64,000 bases of DNA from Subtercola boreus (GCF_003399635.1 NZ_NBXB01000020.1:1-64000); one strand, 5' to 3'; positions 44,753 through 53,683 are shown, numbered from the stretch's first letter. Numbers and translations: made by a program. The notes: a model not told the origin generated them from the letters alone.

Positions 44753-45330
44753 CAGCCGAGGCCTCCTGGGATGGGGTCATCGGGGTCGGGATGCCCGTCA
44801 ACATCTCTGCGGTCGAGGGCGTCGCCGTAGCGGTCGTATCGCCCTTTCGGGTTCGCGAGAACGAGGGCGGCGATGATTGTGGCGAACAGGACCGGGCTGA
44901 TGGTCAACATGACAAGCATTTTCGATCCCATGATCGCGTCGCCCAGGGACTTCGTCAGATCGTCTGCTGGAGATCCAGTCCGGTTGGGCCACGGGATGAA
45001 CACGATCGCTGCGGCCAGAACGACGAAGACGAGGACGGCGAGGATTACGGAGCGGCGTTTGTTGTGGGTCATGTCCATCGGCATCAGGGCCGGGTTCATG
45101 CCCATGAACATGACCATGAACACGGCCATGACGGCCATCTCCATCAGCATCATCAGGATCGTGATCACCCCGATGTAGTCCAGGTGAAGCATCACGATCA
45201 TCGCGCCGACCGCGACGAACGACACCGCGAGAGCGTACGTGGCGCGCGCCATCGAGTTGACCACGAACACGGCGATACCCCCAGCGACAGCCAGGGCGGT
45301 GAGGACCCAGAACAGGATGGCGGTGATCAC
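44752..45330 (-). CDS. nuoJ: NuoJ-like subunit, unusually methionine-rich
   Basis: 192 residues from GTG 45330, which overlaps the nuoH stop (GTGA). NuoJ features: FWVLTALAVAGGIAVFVVNSMARATYALAVSFVAVGAMIVMLHLDYIGVITIL, including the helix-3 region that forms a pi-bulge in complex I. The part after helix 3 has 12 Met in 28 residues (MMLMEMAVM...FMGMNPALMPMDM) and then a His (MTHNK). Such Met clusters are typical of Cu(I) handling proteins; in ordinary NuoJ this part is not so Met-rich. Two more helices follow. Confidence 0.82.
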   Translation of the reverse strand: MITAILFWVLTALAVAGGIAVFVVNSMARATYALAVSFVAVGAMIVMLHLDYIGVITILMMLMEMAVMAVFMVMFMGMNPALMPMDMTHNKRRSVILAVLVFVVLAAAIVFIPWPNRTGSPADDLTKSLGDAIMGSKMLVMLTISPVLFATIIAALVLANPKGRYDRYGDALDRRDVDGHPDPDDPIPGGLG

Positions 45331-46262
45331 AGGGCGCCGCCGTTCACGCCGACGATGACCGCGACCACCGCGAGCTGAAGCAACGTCAAGGGAACCACGA
45401 TCACCCACGCGATCTCCGCCAACCGGTCCGGCCGGACCGTTGGAAACAACCGCCGTACAGTGAGTAGCCCGGCTAGGACGAGGCAGGTCTTCAGCACAAC
45501 CCAGACCCCCGCCGGGAGGATCGGTCCGGCTCCTCCGCCGAAGAACAGCGGGACGGAGAATCCCGCTCCGGCGACCAGAACGGCGTAGCGGCCCCCGGTG
45601 ACGAGGAGCCGGTCGATGCCGCTGAGTTCCAGGAGGACGCCACCGGTGATGTCGGCGCCGAGGGCAGTTTGGAACGGACCCCACGAGGCGAATGCGACCA
45701 CTGATGCGGCGAAAACGAGGAACGCGACAGGCATCCACACCACGAACCAGACGTGCGTCTGGGCTGTTTGGACGGTGAGCAACCTCAGGCTCCCGGCGCC
45801 GATCGCGGGCGCGGTAAGGGCAAACATGAGCGGGATCTCGTACGCGAGCGCTTGGCTCAGGAACCGGTACCCGCCGATAAGTGACCAGCTGCTGTTGGCG
45901 CCCCAGCCGAGCAGCCACCACAACGCCCACAGCAGCACGTCCATGGCGTTGAACCACACCACCCCGACGGGAAGATCGGCGAACGTGAACCCGCCGAGGG
46001 GAATGACGAGAACTTTCAGGACCGCTGCGATCCCGATCCCGGCGGAGGAGATCCGCCACAGCAGCGAGTCAGCGCCGGGCAGGGTCCGCCGTTGCTGGCG
46101 TAACAGCCGCGCCGTCTCCTGGAACGGGACCGCGAACCCTGTTCGGAGCTGTGCGCCGTTTGTTCGGGCGTCGAGGACGCCGTTGGCCGAAGCGGTCACC
46201 GCGGAGAGGACGGCAACGACGACCGGGACGAGAACGACCAACACGAAGGCCCCGTCACTCAT
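45327..46262 (-). CDS. nuoH: NuoH-like membrane anchor subunit
   Basis: 311 residues from ATG 46262. About eight helices. Recognisable NuoH signatures are PFQETARLLRQQ (amphipathic entry), GWGANSSWSLIGGYRFLSQALAYEIPLMFAL (consensus GWxSxxKYAxLGxxRxxAQxxSYEIP) and WGPFQTALGADITGGVLLELSGIDRLL. The last corresponds to the acidic loop by the quinone site (PFDxxEAExExxxGxxxEYSG), but most of its acids are lost. Overlaps the B/D-like gene by 8 bases. Predicted to seat the B/D-like protein on the membrane; quinone binding is doubtful. Confidence 0.82.
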   Translation of the reverse strand: MSDGAFVLVVLVPVVVAVLSAVTASANGVLDARTNGAQLRTGFAVPFQETARLLRQQRRTLPGADSLLWRISSAGIGIAAVLKVLVIPLGGFTFADLPVGVVWFNAMDVLLWALWWLLGWGANSSWSLIGGYRFLSQALAYEIPLMFALTAPAIGAGSLRLLTVQTAQTHVWFVVWMPVAFLVFAASVVAFASWGPFQTALGADITGGVLLELSGIDRLLVTGGRYAVLVAGAGFSVPLFFGGGAGPILPAGVWVVLKTCLVLAGLLTVRRLFPTVRPDRLAEIAWVIVVPLTLLQLAVVAVIVGVNGGAL

Positions 46263-47427
46263 GGGCGCCGCCCGGGATCACGTAGGTGCTCTGGGTCCCC
46301 AGCGCGGCGACGATCAGGCGGGTTGCGGCGATCTCCTGTCCGAGGACCGCCAGACGGATGTCCGCCGGCGTCGGTGCGGGCACGGAACCCGAACGATGCC
46401 CCCAAGGCGCGGCGGCTGGGTTTGAAAGAATGGCCAGCGCGGTGTCGAGCCATTCCAGCAGGCGGTCCAGGACTGTGGTCCCTCCGACGGTGGTGATGTT
46501 CTTCAGAGACCAGCGAAGGGTGCGGGAACGCCGCACCTGGGCTGTCACCCGGCGAAGGCGGGATGTCGCATGCGTGTTGGCGCTTTTGAGGAGGGAATTC
46601 CGGAGGCCGGCGAGTTCGTGGGCGGCGGGTTCCCACCCGGCCACAGTGAGCAGTCGGGCTGCGTCGTCCAGCAGCACGGCGCATTCCGGTAACTGTTCGC
46701 TGTGTCCGGTGCCGAGGAGGCGTTCTGCCCGGGCATCGGCGATGACATCACCGTGCAGGGTGCAGTGCAGGACGAGATCCGCGGGCCACCCCGGCAGCAG
46801 GGGACCAAGCGACAGGTGCGTGACATCCATCTCGAGCCCATCCCGGTCCTCGCCGCCCCCGGCGAGGGGAATCCCGGCAGGACCGGACATATCCATGTCC
46901 ATTCCCATGTCCATGCCCATTCCCATGTCGCCATCGGAGCTCATATCCATTGCCATGTCGGTGTCGGCCATGGAGGAAGACTCACTCGGCGACGTGTCAC
47001 TGCCGGCTCCAGCGTCATCGGACGTCTCGGTGTGCCCGGTCGGCGTATCGGCGGGAAGTGGGCCGCGGTTGTCATCCAGGCGGAGGCGCCTGGTCCGGGC
47101 ATCGGCGTGTTGGAGGGTTTCGTCTTGCAGGGCGACACGGATCGTGTGGAAAGCTTCGTCAAGGGACTGCTCGGTGTCTACACGTACCCGGTAGCGGGGA
47201 GACGGGATCTGCTCCCAGACCGCGTCAATCAACTCCTGAAGATCCGGGCCGGGTGATCCGCAGATCAGGAGAACATCGGCATCTGCCGGGCCTGTCGCTT
47301 CCACCCACCCGAAAGAAGCGATGGCCGCCTGGGCGTTCATCCGCAACAGTCTCCGCCCGGGCGTTTCAACGAGGAACACGTGCACTCGTGTGGTTGCCAG
47401 TTGGGCAATGATGCGGGCTACACCCAC
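46255..47427 (-). CDS. NuoB/NuoD-like fusion without Fe-S ligands, Met/Asp-rich linker
   Basis: 390 residues from GTG 47427, with GGGAG upstream, overlapping nuoA by 10 bases. N-terminal ~110 residues resemble NuoB: after VHVFLVETPGRR come ADADVLLICGSPGPDLQELID then PSPRYRVRV, as in NuoB's ADVMIVxG...PxPRxVIxxG. None of the four cysteines that bind cluster N2 remains. A Met/Asp/Ser linker follows (around 46876-46972, 11 Met in 30 residues). The C-terminal part recalls a degenerate NuoD/hydrogenase large subunit (LSLGPLLPGWPADLVLHCTL). It cannot carry out complex I chemistry. The NuoD assignment is tentative; the NuoB one is better. Confidence 0.65.
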   Translation of the reverse strand: MGVARIIAQLATTRVHVFLVETPGRRLLRMNAQAAIASFGWVEATGPADADVLLICGSPGPDLQELIDAVWEQIPSPRYRVRVDTEQSLDEAFHTIRVALQDETLQHADARTRRLRLDDNRGPLPADTPTGHTETSDDAGAGSDTSPSESSSMADTDMAMDMSSDGDMGMGMDMGMDMDMSGPAGIPLAGGGEDRDGLEMDVTHLSLGPLLPGWPADLVLHCTLHGDVIADARAERLLGTGHSEQLPECAVLLDDAARLLTVAGWEPAAHELAGLRNSLLKSANTHATSRLRRVTAQVRRSRTLRWSLKNITTVGGTTVLDRLLEWLDTALAILSNPAAAPWGHRSGSVPAPTPADIRLAVLGQEIAATRLIVAALGTQSTYVIPGGAHE

Positions 47428-47768
47428 CGGAGAGCTCCCTCTCGCCAAGCCCAGATGACACCGGCGATGAGGACGGCGAGGAAAACGAACATCTCGACGA
47501 TCGCCTCTGCCCCTTTTTCAGCGACGATCACCGCCCATGGGTACATGAAAAGCATCTCGACATCGAACGCCAAAAACAGCAGCGTCAACGGGTACCAGCG
47601 GGCGTGGAAACGAGAAAGTGCATGTTCTTCAGGCTGCCAGCCGGACTGGAACGGCAGGACCTCCAAGACCTCTTCACCGACCATGACAGCTCGGCCGAAC
47701 AGGTACAAGCCTCCGATCCCGGCAGCACAGGCTCCAAGGACGATGAACACGCTCAGGTAGGGCGACAT
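47418..47768 (-). CDS. nuoA: NuoA-like subunit, first gene of the complex I-like operon
   Basis: 116 residues from ATG 47768 with a strong AAGGAGG ribosome-binding site. Three helices. The NuoA signature FDVEMLFMYPWAV keeps D69 and E71, and RFHARWYPLTLLFLAF is typical. The switch-loop motif PYECG is PFQSG here, so the loop Cys is missing. A CsoR-type palindrome lies 75-92 bases upstream. In complex I, NuoA links the membrane arm with NuoH, J and K near the quinone chamber. Confidence 0.87.
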   Translation of the reverse strand: MSPYLSVFIVLGACAAGIGGLYLFGRAVMVGEEVLEVLPFQSGWQPEEHALSRFHARWYPLTLLFLAFDVEMLFMYPWAVIVAEKGAEAIVEMFVFLAVLIAGVIWAWREGALRWV

Positions 47769-47842
47769 GGTGCCTCCTTGGTCGGGACTTCGCATGACGG
47801 GCCAGCACTCATTCCGGCACACTCTATCCGCCCCACTAGTTA

Positions 47843-47860
47843 TATACCCTAGGGGGGTAC
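47843..47860 (-). promoter_or_regulatory. CsoR-type operator before the nuo-like operon
   Basis: TATACCCTAGGGGGGTAC matches the copper-repressor palindrome (ATACCC-n-GGGGGTAT type) with one imperfect arm. It overlaps an AT-rich TATATAA on the leftward strand that could be the -10 element of the nuoA promoter. Copper-inducible control by the adjacent CsoR is inferred. Confidence 0.7.
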
Positions 47861-48064
47861 CTGACAAGCGGGATGGCCAGCTGCGCAAAATTCAGGCCCT
47901 GGCGCAGTCAGCGGAAAGGTCGACGACGAAAAGTACCGCATCGACATCATGAGGCACAACGGTGTGTGGCCGCTTTCGCGTAGTGGTTTCTGACCAGCCA
48001 GCTCAGCTCCGTTGTCAGAGATCGGGTGGCCTTGACTTGCCTTCCATTTCATGGCTTACTTGAA

Positions 48065-48081
48065 ATACCCCTAGGGGGTAT
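48065..48081 (+). promoter_or_regulatory. CsoR operator of csoR-copZ-copA
   Basis: ATACCCCTAGGGGGTAT is an almost perfect palindrome with 7-base arms and the exact G/C tracts of known CsoR sites, 12 bases before the csoR start. With the site at 47843 it places CsoR-type operators on both arms of this divergent region. The 200 bases between them contain no gene. Confidence 0.82.
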
Positions 48082-48093
48082 GAATGGTGAGGT

Positions 48094-48381
48094 GTGGTGG
48101 TGGTCGGTTACGCGTCTAATAAGGATGCTCTTCTGAAGCGGTTGAGTCGTGCGGAGGGGCAGGTGCGTGGTATTGCCCGGATGGTGGAGGAGGATACGTA
48201 CTGCATCGATATTCTGACGCAGGTGTCGGCGGCGACGAAGGCGCTCGAGACTGTTGCGTTGTCGCTTCTGGATGATCACCTCAAGCACTGTGTTGCTGAG
48301 GCAAGTGCTGAGGGTGGGCCTGTGGCGGAGGAGAAGCTTCGTGAAGCGTCCGCCGCGATCGCCCGTCTTGTCCGTTCCTAG
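48094..48381 (+). CDS. csoR: Copper-sensing repressor CsoR
   Basis: 95 residues; GTG at 48094, 48097 or 48100 are all possible (the last is best spaced from GGTGAGG). An all-helical DUF156 protein with RLSRAEGQVRGIARMVEEDTYCIDILTQ and LLDDHLKHCV. The Cu(I) triad is C37, H62, C66 (numbered from 48094), as in CsoR and unlike the formaldehyde or nickel relatives. Cu(I) releases it from the palindromes at 48065 and 47843. Confidence 0.92.
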   Translation: MVVVGYASNKDALLKRLSRAEGQVRGIARMVEEDTYCIDILTQVSAATKALETVALSLLDDHLKHCVAEASAEGGPVAEEKLREASAAIARLVRS

Positions 48382-48413
48382 TGATCGCACGTTTGTCGAG
48401 AAAGTAGAAGCTG

Positions 48414-48740
48414 ATGTCTGAGTCGAATTTGAATGCCGATCTGGGTCTGACCGACAACAATGGTGGGTGCTCCTGTGGTCATATGGAGCACAATGCCGCA
48501 CCGGATACTGCGGGTGCGGACGTGGTCCGGGCGCACTATCTGGTTTCGGGGATGACGTGCTCTCACTGTGTTGCCAGTGTGACGGAAGAGCTCAGCGCCG
48601 TTCCCGGGGTGGACAGCGTCAGTGTTGCCCTGAACGTGGGTGGAGTATCGACGGTGATGGTTGTGAGCTCCGCCCCGGTTCCGGTTGGTGAGGTTCGTGC
48701 CGCGATTGCCGAGGCCGGCTATGAAATGGTCGCAGGCTAG
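48414..48740 (+). CDS. copZ: CopZ-like copper chaperone with metal-binding N-terminal tail
   Basis: 108 residues from ATG 48414. A heavy-metal-associated domain covers residues 39-108 with Cu(I) motif GMTCSHC (C49, C52). A ~38-residue extension precedes it and has a second possible site, CSCGHMEH (C19, C21, H23, M24, H26). It should pass Cu(I) to the CopA N-terminal domain. Between csoR and copA, 2 bases before copA. Confidence 0.9.
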   Translation: MSESNLNADLGLTDNNGGCSCGHMEHNAAPDTAGADVVRAHYLVSGMTCSHCVASVTEELSAVPGVDSVSVALNVGGVSTVMVVSSAPVPVGEVRAAIAEAGYEMVAG

Positions 48741-48742
48741 GT

Positions 48743-50986
48743 ATGACCATGACAGATGTGAACCTCGATATCGGGGGTATGACGTGTGCCTCCTGTGCGA
48801 CGCGGATTGAGCGGAAACTCAATCGCATCGAAGGTGTCACCGCGTCAGTCAATTACGCGACCGAGAAAGCGCGGGTGCAAACGGCCGGCGTCGAGACTGC
48901 TGATCTGATTGCAGCAGTCGAGGCCGCCGGGTACACCGCCGCGCTACCTGCCCCGGTTCCCGTGACGGCCCCGGCGGATGGTGAGCCGGTGGATGCCGAG
49001 TTGTTGGGTCTTCGGCGGCGGCTGCTTGTCTCTGCGGCGTTGGCTGTGCCGGTCGTGGTGCTGTCGATGGTCCCGGTTCTTCAGTTCACGAACTGGCAGT
49101 GGTTTGCTCTGATGCTTGCGGCCCCGGTTGTGGTGTGGGGGGCGTGGCCCTTCCATCGTGCTGCGGTGGTGAACGCCCGGCACGGTGCCGCGACGATGGA
49201 CACGCTCATCAGTGTCGGCGTGATTGCAGCGTTCGGGTGGTCCTTGTACGCACTGTTCTTCGGTCACGCCGGGGAACCTGGGATGCGGATGAGTTTCCAG
49301 GTGACGGGTACGGCCGGGAACGGAACGTCTGAGCTGTATCTGGAGGTCGCATCTGCGGTCACCGTTTTCATCCTCGCCGGTCGGTACATCGAGGCGCGCA
49401 CGAAGAAACAGTCGGGTGCTGCGTTGAAGGCGCTTCTTGCGTTGGGCGCGAAGGATGCCACACGCGAACGCGCGGGCGTCGAGGAGCTCGTGCCCGTGGG
49501 TTCGCTGCTTCCGGGGGACAGGATCGTTGTCCGGCCGGGGGAGAAGATCGCAGCCGACGGGCTGATCGTCGAGGGCAACTCCGCCGTGGACGCGAGCATG
49601 CTGACAGGCGAGTCGGTCCCTGTCGAGGTCCATTCGGGCGATCGGGTCGTGGGCGCGACGATCAATGTCGGCGGGCGGCTTTTGGTCGAGGTGACCCGGG
49701 TCGGCGCGGACACGGAACTTGCCCGAATGGGCCGGTTGGTGGAAGAGGCGCAGAGCGGCAAAGCCCAGGCGCAGCGCCTCGCCGACCGGGTCTCTGCCGT
49801 GTTCGTTCCTGTCGTCATCGCCCTCGCACTCATCGCATTCGCTGGCTGGCTTCTCATCGGCGGGTCGGTGGAGACCGCGTTCGCTGCCGGGGTGGCGACG
49901 CTGATCATCGCGTGCCCGTGCGCTCTGGGTCTTGCGACCCCGACTGCGTTGCTGGTCGGCACCGGGCGCGGATCCCAGTTGGGCATCCTCATCCGCGGCC
50001 CCCAGGTTCTCGAGCAGACCCGCACGGTCGACACCATCGTGCTCGACAAGACAGGTACCATCACCACCGGGAAAATGACGGTCGCTACTGTCGAGGTGGC
50101 CGCCGGGACCTCCCCGGACGAGCTCGTCCGGTATGCGGCTGCCGCAGAGGAAGGCTCCGAGCATCCCATCGGACGCGCGATCGTCGCGCACAGCACGTCG
50201 CACCCGTCTGATCGGGCGAGCGTGGAAGCGTTCAAGGGGCATCCCGGGCACGGTGTGCAAGCCATCGTCGATGGCCGCCTCGTCGTCGTCGGCCAGCCGG
50301 CCTGGCTCTCCGACTCATGGTCGATCCCGACACCTCCCGAGCTTCTTTCGGTGATCGGGGCGTCCGAGTCTGCTGGCGTGACTGTCATGGCGGTCGGCTG
50401 GGACGGGGTGTTCCGCGGGATCATCAGCGTCGGGGACACCGTCAAATCCTCCAGCGCCGACGCTGTCGCAGAGTTTGTGGCACTCGGGCTTCGCCCGGTT
50501 CTTCTGACCGGGGACAACGCGGGGGCCGCTCACGCTGTCGCCGTGCAGGTCGGAATCAGTGAGGTCCACGCCAGCACCACCCCGACAGGCAAGCTCGCTC
50601 TGATCAGGTCGCTGCAGGAGGCGGGCAGGGTCGTTGCGATGGTCGGTGACGGCGTCAACGATGCTGCCGCGTTGGCTGCTGCTGACCTGGGGATCGCCAT
50701 GGGTACCGGGACCGACAGTGCGATCGCGGCCAGCGACATCACCATCGTCAGCGGCAACCTGACCGGCGTCGCCGACGCCATCCGCCTGTCCAGGCGCACC
50801 CTCGGCACGATCAAGGCGAACCTTTTCTGGGCGTTCGCGTACAACGTCGCAGCGATCCCGATCGCGATGCTCGGTCTCCTGAACCCGTTGTTCGCAGGCG
50901 CCGCGATGGCATTCTCGTCGGTGTTCGTCGTCACGAACAGTCTCCGGCTGAGGAGCTTCCGGCCGGCCACCCGGGAACACCGATGA
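48743..50986 (+). CDS. copA: Cu(I)-exporting P1B-type ATPase CopA
   Basis: 747 residues. One N-terminal HMA domain (GMTCASC, C15 and C18), eight helices and all catalytic motifs: TGESVPVEV (actuator), [16 protein letters not shown] (CPC at 391-393, Cu(I) pathway), DKTGT (phosphorylated D435), EEGSEHPIG (HP motif) and [11 protein letters not shown]. It pumps Cu(I) out of the cytoplasm. The next start overlaps its stop (ATGA). Confidence 0.95.
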   Translation: MTMTDVNLDIGGMTCASCATRIERKLNRIEGVTASVNYATEKARVQTAGVETADLIAAVEAAGYTAALPAPVPVTAPADGEPVDAELLGLRRRLLVSAALAVPVVVLSMVPVLQFTNWQWFALMLAAPVVVWGAWPFHRAAVVNARHGAATMDTLISVGVIAAFGWSLYALFFGHAGEPGMRMSFQVTGTAGNGTSELYLEVASAVTVFILAGRYIEARTKKQSGAALKALLALGAKDATRERAGVEELVPVGSLLPGDRIVVRPGEKIAADGLIVEGNSAVDASMLTGESVPVEVHSGDRVVGATINVGGRLLVEVTRVGADTELARMGRLVEEAQSGKAQAQRLADRVSAVFVPVVIALALIAFAGWLLIGGSVETAFAAGVATLIIACPCALGLATPTALLVGTGRGSQLGILIRGPQVLEQTRTVDTIVLDKTGTITTGKMTVATVEVAAGTSPDELVRYAAAAEEGSEHPIGRAIVAHSTSHPSDRASVEAFKGHPGHGVQAIVDGRLVVVGQPAWLSDSWSIPTPPELLSVIGASESAGVTVMAVGWDGVFRGIISVGDTVKSSSADAVAEFVALGLRPVLLTGDNAGAAHAVAVQVGISEVHASTTPTGKLALIRSLQEAGRVVAMVGDGVNDAAALAAADLGIAMGTGTDSAIAASDITIVSGNLTGVADAIRLSRRTLGTIKANLFWAFAYNVAAIPIAMLGLLNPLFAGAAMAFSSVFVVTNSLRLRSFRPATREHR

Positions 50987-51507
50987 CCCCGGCCGCGCGG
51001 ACCCAGCCGAACACCACACTGGTGAGCCTCGGACGGACCCGCGCCCGAGTGTTGGGGGCGAGCACCCTCGGGCGGACGGTGCTCCTCCTGGCTGTGGTTG
51101 GCGCGGTCGTTCTTGGGCTCCTCGCGATGCATACCCTGCAAACCGGGATGGGTAACCACAGCGCCCCCATGCACTCGGCCAGTGCGATGAGTGACACTGT
51201 GCACCCGGGCGGTGACATGGTCCACACCACCGACCTGGCGACAGATGCCGACATGGTGGGCGCTTCACATGAGCACGCCACCTCCTCGGAGTGTTCAGGG
51301 AGGTGTGACCCGGAGCACACGATGGCCGGCATGATCTGCGTGCTCGCGCTTCTGCTCGCCGGCCTTCTCCTCGCCGCGTTCAGGCCTACGAGCACCTACA
51401 CCACGGCGCCCGTGAAGCCTGCCCTGCAGCAGCTCGCCGACGTCGAAGCCTCCAGGCCAGGACCTGCCCCACCAGATCTTCACGTTCTCTCCATTTCGAG
51501 AACCTGA
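50983..51507 (+). CDS. DUF6153-type membrane protein, His/Met-rich exterior loop
   Basis: 174 residues from ATG 50983, coupled to copA. Two helices ([21 protein letters not shown] and [17 protein letters not shown]) flank a ~75-residue external loop rich in His, Met and paired Cys ([35 protein letters not shown]). The DUF6153 family frequently accompanies copper genes in actinobacteria; a periplasm-side copper-binding role is inferred, not shown. Confidence 0.75.
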   Translation: MTPAARTQPNTTLVSLGRTRARVLGASTLGRTVLLLAVVGAVVLGLLAMHTLQTGMGNHSAPMHSASAMSDTVHPGGDMVHTTDLATDADMVGASHEHATSSECSGRCDPEHTMAGMICVLALLLAGLLLAAFRPTSTYTTAPVKPALQQLADVEASRPGPAPPDLHVLSISRT

Positions 51508-51579
51508 TTGCGTCCGCCCGCACCACGGGTACTTCGCGCACTCAATTTCTCACTTTTTAATGAAATGGATACCAAACAG

Positions 51580-52200
51580 ATGTCAAAGCTTCGAACAACC
51601 CTCACCATCACCGCCGCCCTCGCCGCCGCGGTGACGCTCGCCGCCTGCTCGTCTTCCTCCGGGTCGATGAGCGGCATGGACCACGGAAACACCATGATGA
51701 GTTCTGCGCCCACCATGACGGCCGGCACCAACAACACCGCCGACGTCACCTTCGTAACCGGCATGATCCCGCACCACACCCAAGCAGTCACCATGGTCGA
51801 CTCGCTCCTGAAGAAGGACGGCATCGACCCGAAGGTGATCGCCCTGGCGGAACAGATCACATCCGAGCAGGAACCCGAGATCACCACGATGACCGGCTGG
51901 CTCACCGCGTGGGGCGTCCCCACCAGCACCGACACCGGAATGTCAGGCATGGATATGGGAACCGGCACCGGAATGATGTCTGAGGAGGACATGTCAGCGC
52001 TGGATGCTGCGACTGGGTCTGCGGCATCGAAACTGTTCCTGACCCAAATGATCCAGCACCATGAAGGCGCCATCGGGATGGCCAACACGGAAGCAAGCTC
52101 CGGGCAGGACCCTGACGCTCTGGCGCTGGCGAAGAACATCGTCACCAGCCAGACAGCCGAGATCCAGACCATGACCGACCTTCTCGGCACCATCCAGTAA
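51580..52200 (+). CDS. DUF305 lipoprotein, putative copper-binding
   Basis: 206 residues from ATG 51580 (ATG 51565 possible). Lipoprotein signal with lipobox LAAC (AVTLAACSSSSG). The mature part has two DUF305 halves, each with the helix motif MIPHHTQAVTM and MIQHHEGAIGM. They are joined by a Met-rich link (MSGMDMGTGTGMMSEEDM) and follow a Met/His start (MSGMDHGNTMM). DUF305 proteins are ferritin-like helical bundles found with copper genes and likely bind copper at the outer face of the membrane. Ends the csoR operon before a strong terminator. Confidence 0.88.
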   Translation: MSKLRTTLTITAALAAAVTLAACSSSSGSMSGMDHGNTMMSSAPTMTAGTNNTADVTFVTGMIPHHTQAVTMVDSLLKKDGIDPKVIALAEQITSEQEPEITTMTGWLTAWGVPTSTDTGMSGMDMGTGTGMMSEEDMSALDAATGSAASKLFLTQMIQHHEGAIGMANTEASSGQDPDALALAKNIVTSQTAEIQTMTDLLGTIQ

Positions 52201-52207
52201 CACCACC

Positions 52208-52246
52208 GTCGGGTGAGCCAGCCGTGACGCGGCCGGCTCACCCGAC
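52208..52246. terminator. Strong terminator between the copper operon and the convergent hydrolase
   Basis: GTCGGGTGAGCC (52208-52219) pairs perfectly with GGCTCACCCGAC (52235-52246) around a 15-base loop, 8 bases after the DUF305 stop. It lies between convergent genes and could serve both directions. Confidence 0.75.
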
Positions 52247-52358
52247 CTTCCCACTGTTCACGCCGACGGAAAATGGGGCCACTTCGGGTCTGTCAAGATC
52301 ACCGGCTCATGAAAGAACTGCGCCTGGTGGCTCGTACCGGGTGACCTCGACACCGCAG

Positions 52359-53645
52359 TTACGGTAGCCGCACCGCGGCGAGCGTCTCGTCGATGGTCTT
52401 GTCTTCGAAGACGCGGCGGCCGAGAAGCACCACGGTCGCGGAAGTCCAGCCGTGCAATGTGATGGTGCCGTAGCGCGAGTTCGGCAGCATGAACGACCCG
52501 TCGACCACATTGTACTTCTCATACAGCTGACCGGTCGAGGCGTAGTTGCGCTCGATGGTCGACACTATGCGCGATGCGATCTCGCGCGACTCGTCGGCGA
52601 AACCGTACCGGTCAAGGCCCCAGCAGGCCATGATGTGCAGCGGTGGCCATCCGGCGGGGTAGGTCCACTGCAGGTCTTCGTAGGGCAATGCGAAGAGCGT
52701 GGGGTCGGGCCGCGAGGCCTGAGTGGTTGCAAGGCCGTGTGGTTCGAGAAGCTGCGGAAGAGCATCCGCCATCCTGGCCGCCTGCGAGGAGGTTGCAACG
52801 CCCGCCCAGAGGGCCCAATACGAAGTGGCGCCCACTATCGAGACGTGCCGACCGGTCACGAAGTTGTAGTCAAGGTATTGACCGCGCTCTTCGCTCCAGC
52901 AGTACTGCTGAATGAGCGCTGCACGCGAGGCCGCCTGTTCGACAAACGACTCGCGGATGCCCGGCGAGAGCCCAAGGCGCCTGGCCATCGCCGCGAGCGT
53001 TTCGGCGTACACGACCAAGGCGCAGTTCGTGAGCACAGGAGTGGTCTGGGTGATGTCGCCGTCGAACTGGGTCGTCCAGTCGAGCCCGGTCTCCGCCTCG
53101 GCAGACAGACGGGGGTCGAGCGTCGGGTCGCCGAGGTCGCGGTTCGTCACCAGACCGGTGGGCGTCGCGTGGTGCGGCGCGAGCCAGTATTCGGTGTACT
53201 CCTGCACCAGCAGTGGGTAAGCACGGGCGAGTAACTCGTCGTCACCGGTCAGCTGCACGTAGCGCCAGATACTGTCGGGAAAGAGCGGAATCTGCGAGCG
53301 AGTGGCGAGCGCGACCTCGTTGCCATTCGGCATGTATCCGAAACGTTTCACCATGAAGAGGTAGTTCTCGATGGCGTTGCGAACAAGATCATGGCGGCCA
53401 TGCACGAGCAGTGCCAGATTGCTGAAGTACGCGTCCCAATTGAACATGGTGGTATACCAGTCGGGTGAGCTCGGGGCTGCTCCTGCCACATATGGAAAGG
53501 GCATCGCGATCGATTCGACAGCGGCGCGGCGCGGGTCGTCGGCAGTGACCACGTCGGTCGACCACCAAGCCCGAATGACGTCGTCCAGGGCGTCGAACGA
53601 GGCCCTGACTTGATCTGTAGGATTCGATATGACACGTTTCATCAT
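52359..53645 (-). CDS. GH37/trehalase-like alpha-glycosidase
   Basis: 428 residues from ATG 53645 (MMKRVISNPTD) with GGTGAGG upstream. An (alpha/alpha)6-barrel protein with trehalase-like signatures: TTMFNWDAYFSNLALLVHG (cf. WDxY) and DLQWTYPAGWPPLHIM (cf. QWDYPxGWxP), plus FDGDITQTTPVLTNCALV. There is no signal peptide, so it acts in the cytoplasm. Substrate is uncertain: related proteins include trehalases and other alpha-glucosidases. Divergent from the sugar ABC operon and sharing its LacI-type operator region. Confidence 0.72.
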   Translation of the reverse strand: MMKRVISNPTDQVRASFDALDDVIRAWWSTDVVTADDPRRAAVESIAMPFPYVAGAAPSSPDWYTTMFNWDAYFSNLALLVHGRHDLVRNAIENYLFMVKRFGYMPNGNEVALATRSQIPLFPDSIWRYVQLTGDDELLARAYPLLVQEYTEYWLAPHHATPTGLVTNRDLGDPTLDPRLSAEAETGLDWTTQFDGDITQTTPVLTNCALVVYAETLAAMARRLGLSPGIRESFVEQAASRAALIQQYCWSEERGQYLDYNFVTGRHVSIVGATSYWALWAGVATSSQAARMADALPQLLEPHGLATTQASRPDPTLFALPYEDLQWTYPAGWPPLHIMACWGLDRYGFADESREIASRIVSTIERNYASTGQLYEKYNVVDGSFMLPNSRYGTITLHGWTSATVVLLGRRVFEDKTIDETLAAVRLP

Positions 53646-53683
53646 TGACACCTCACCGTTGCAGTGCATATATTGGTTCCAGA

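Noticed and set aside
39638-47768. Mrp-type Na+/H+ antiporter or formate hydrogenlyase interpretation
   Set aside because: NuoA, H, J and K equivalents with their conserved acids are present and MnhB/E/F/G are absent; hydrogenase is excluded because no Ni-Fe cysteine motifs exist in the B/D-like protein.
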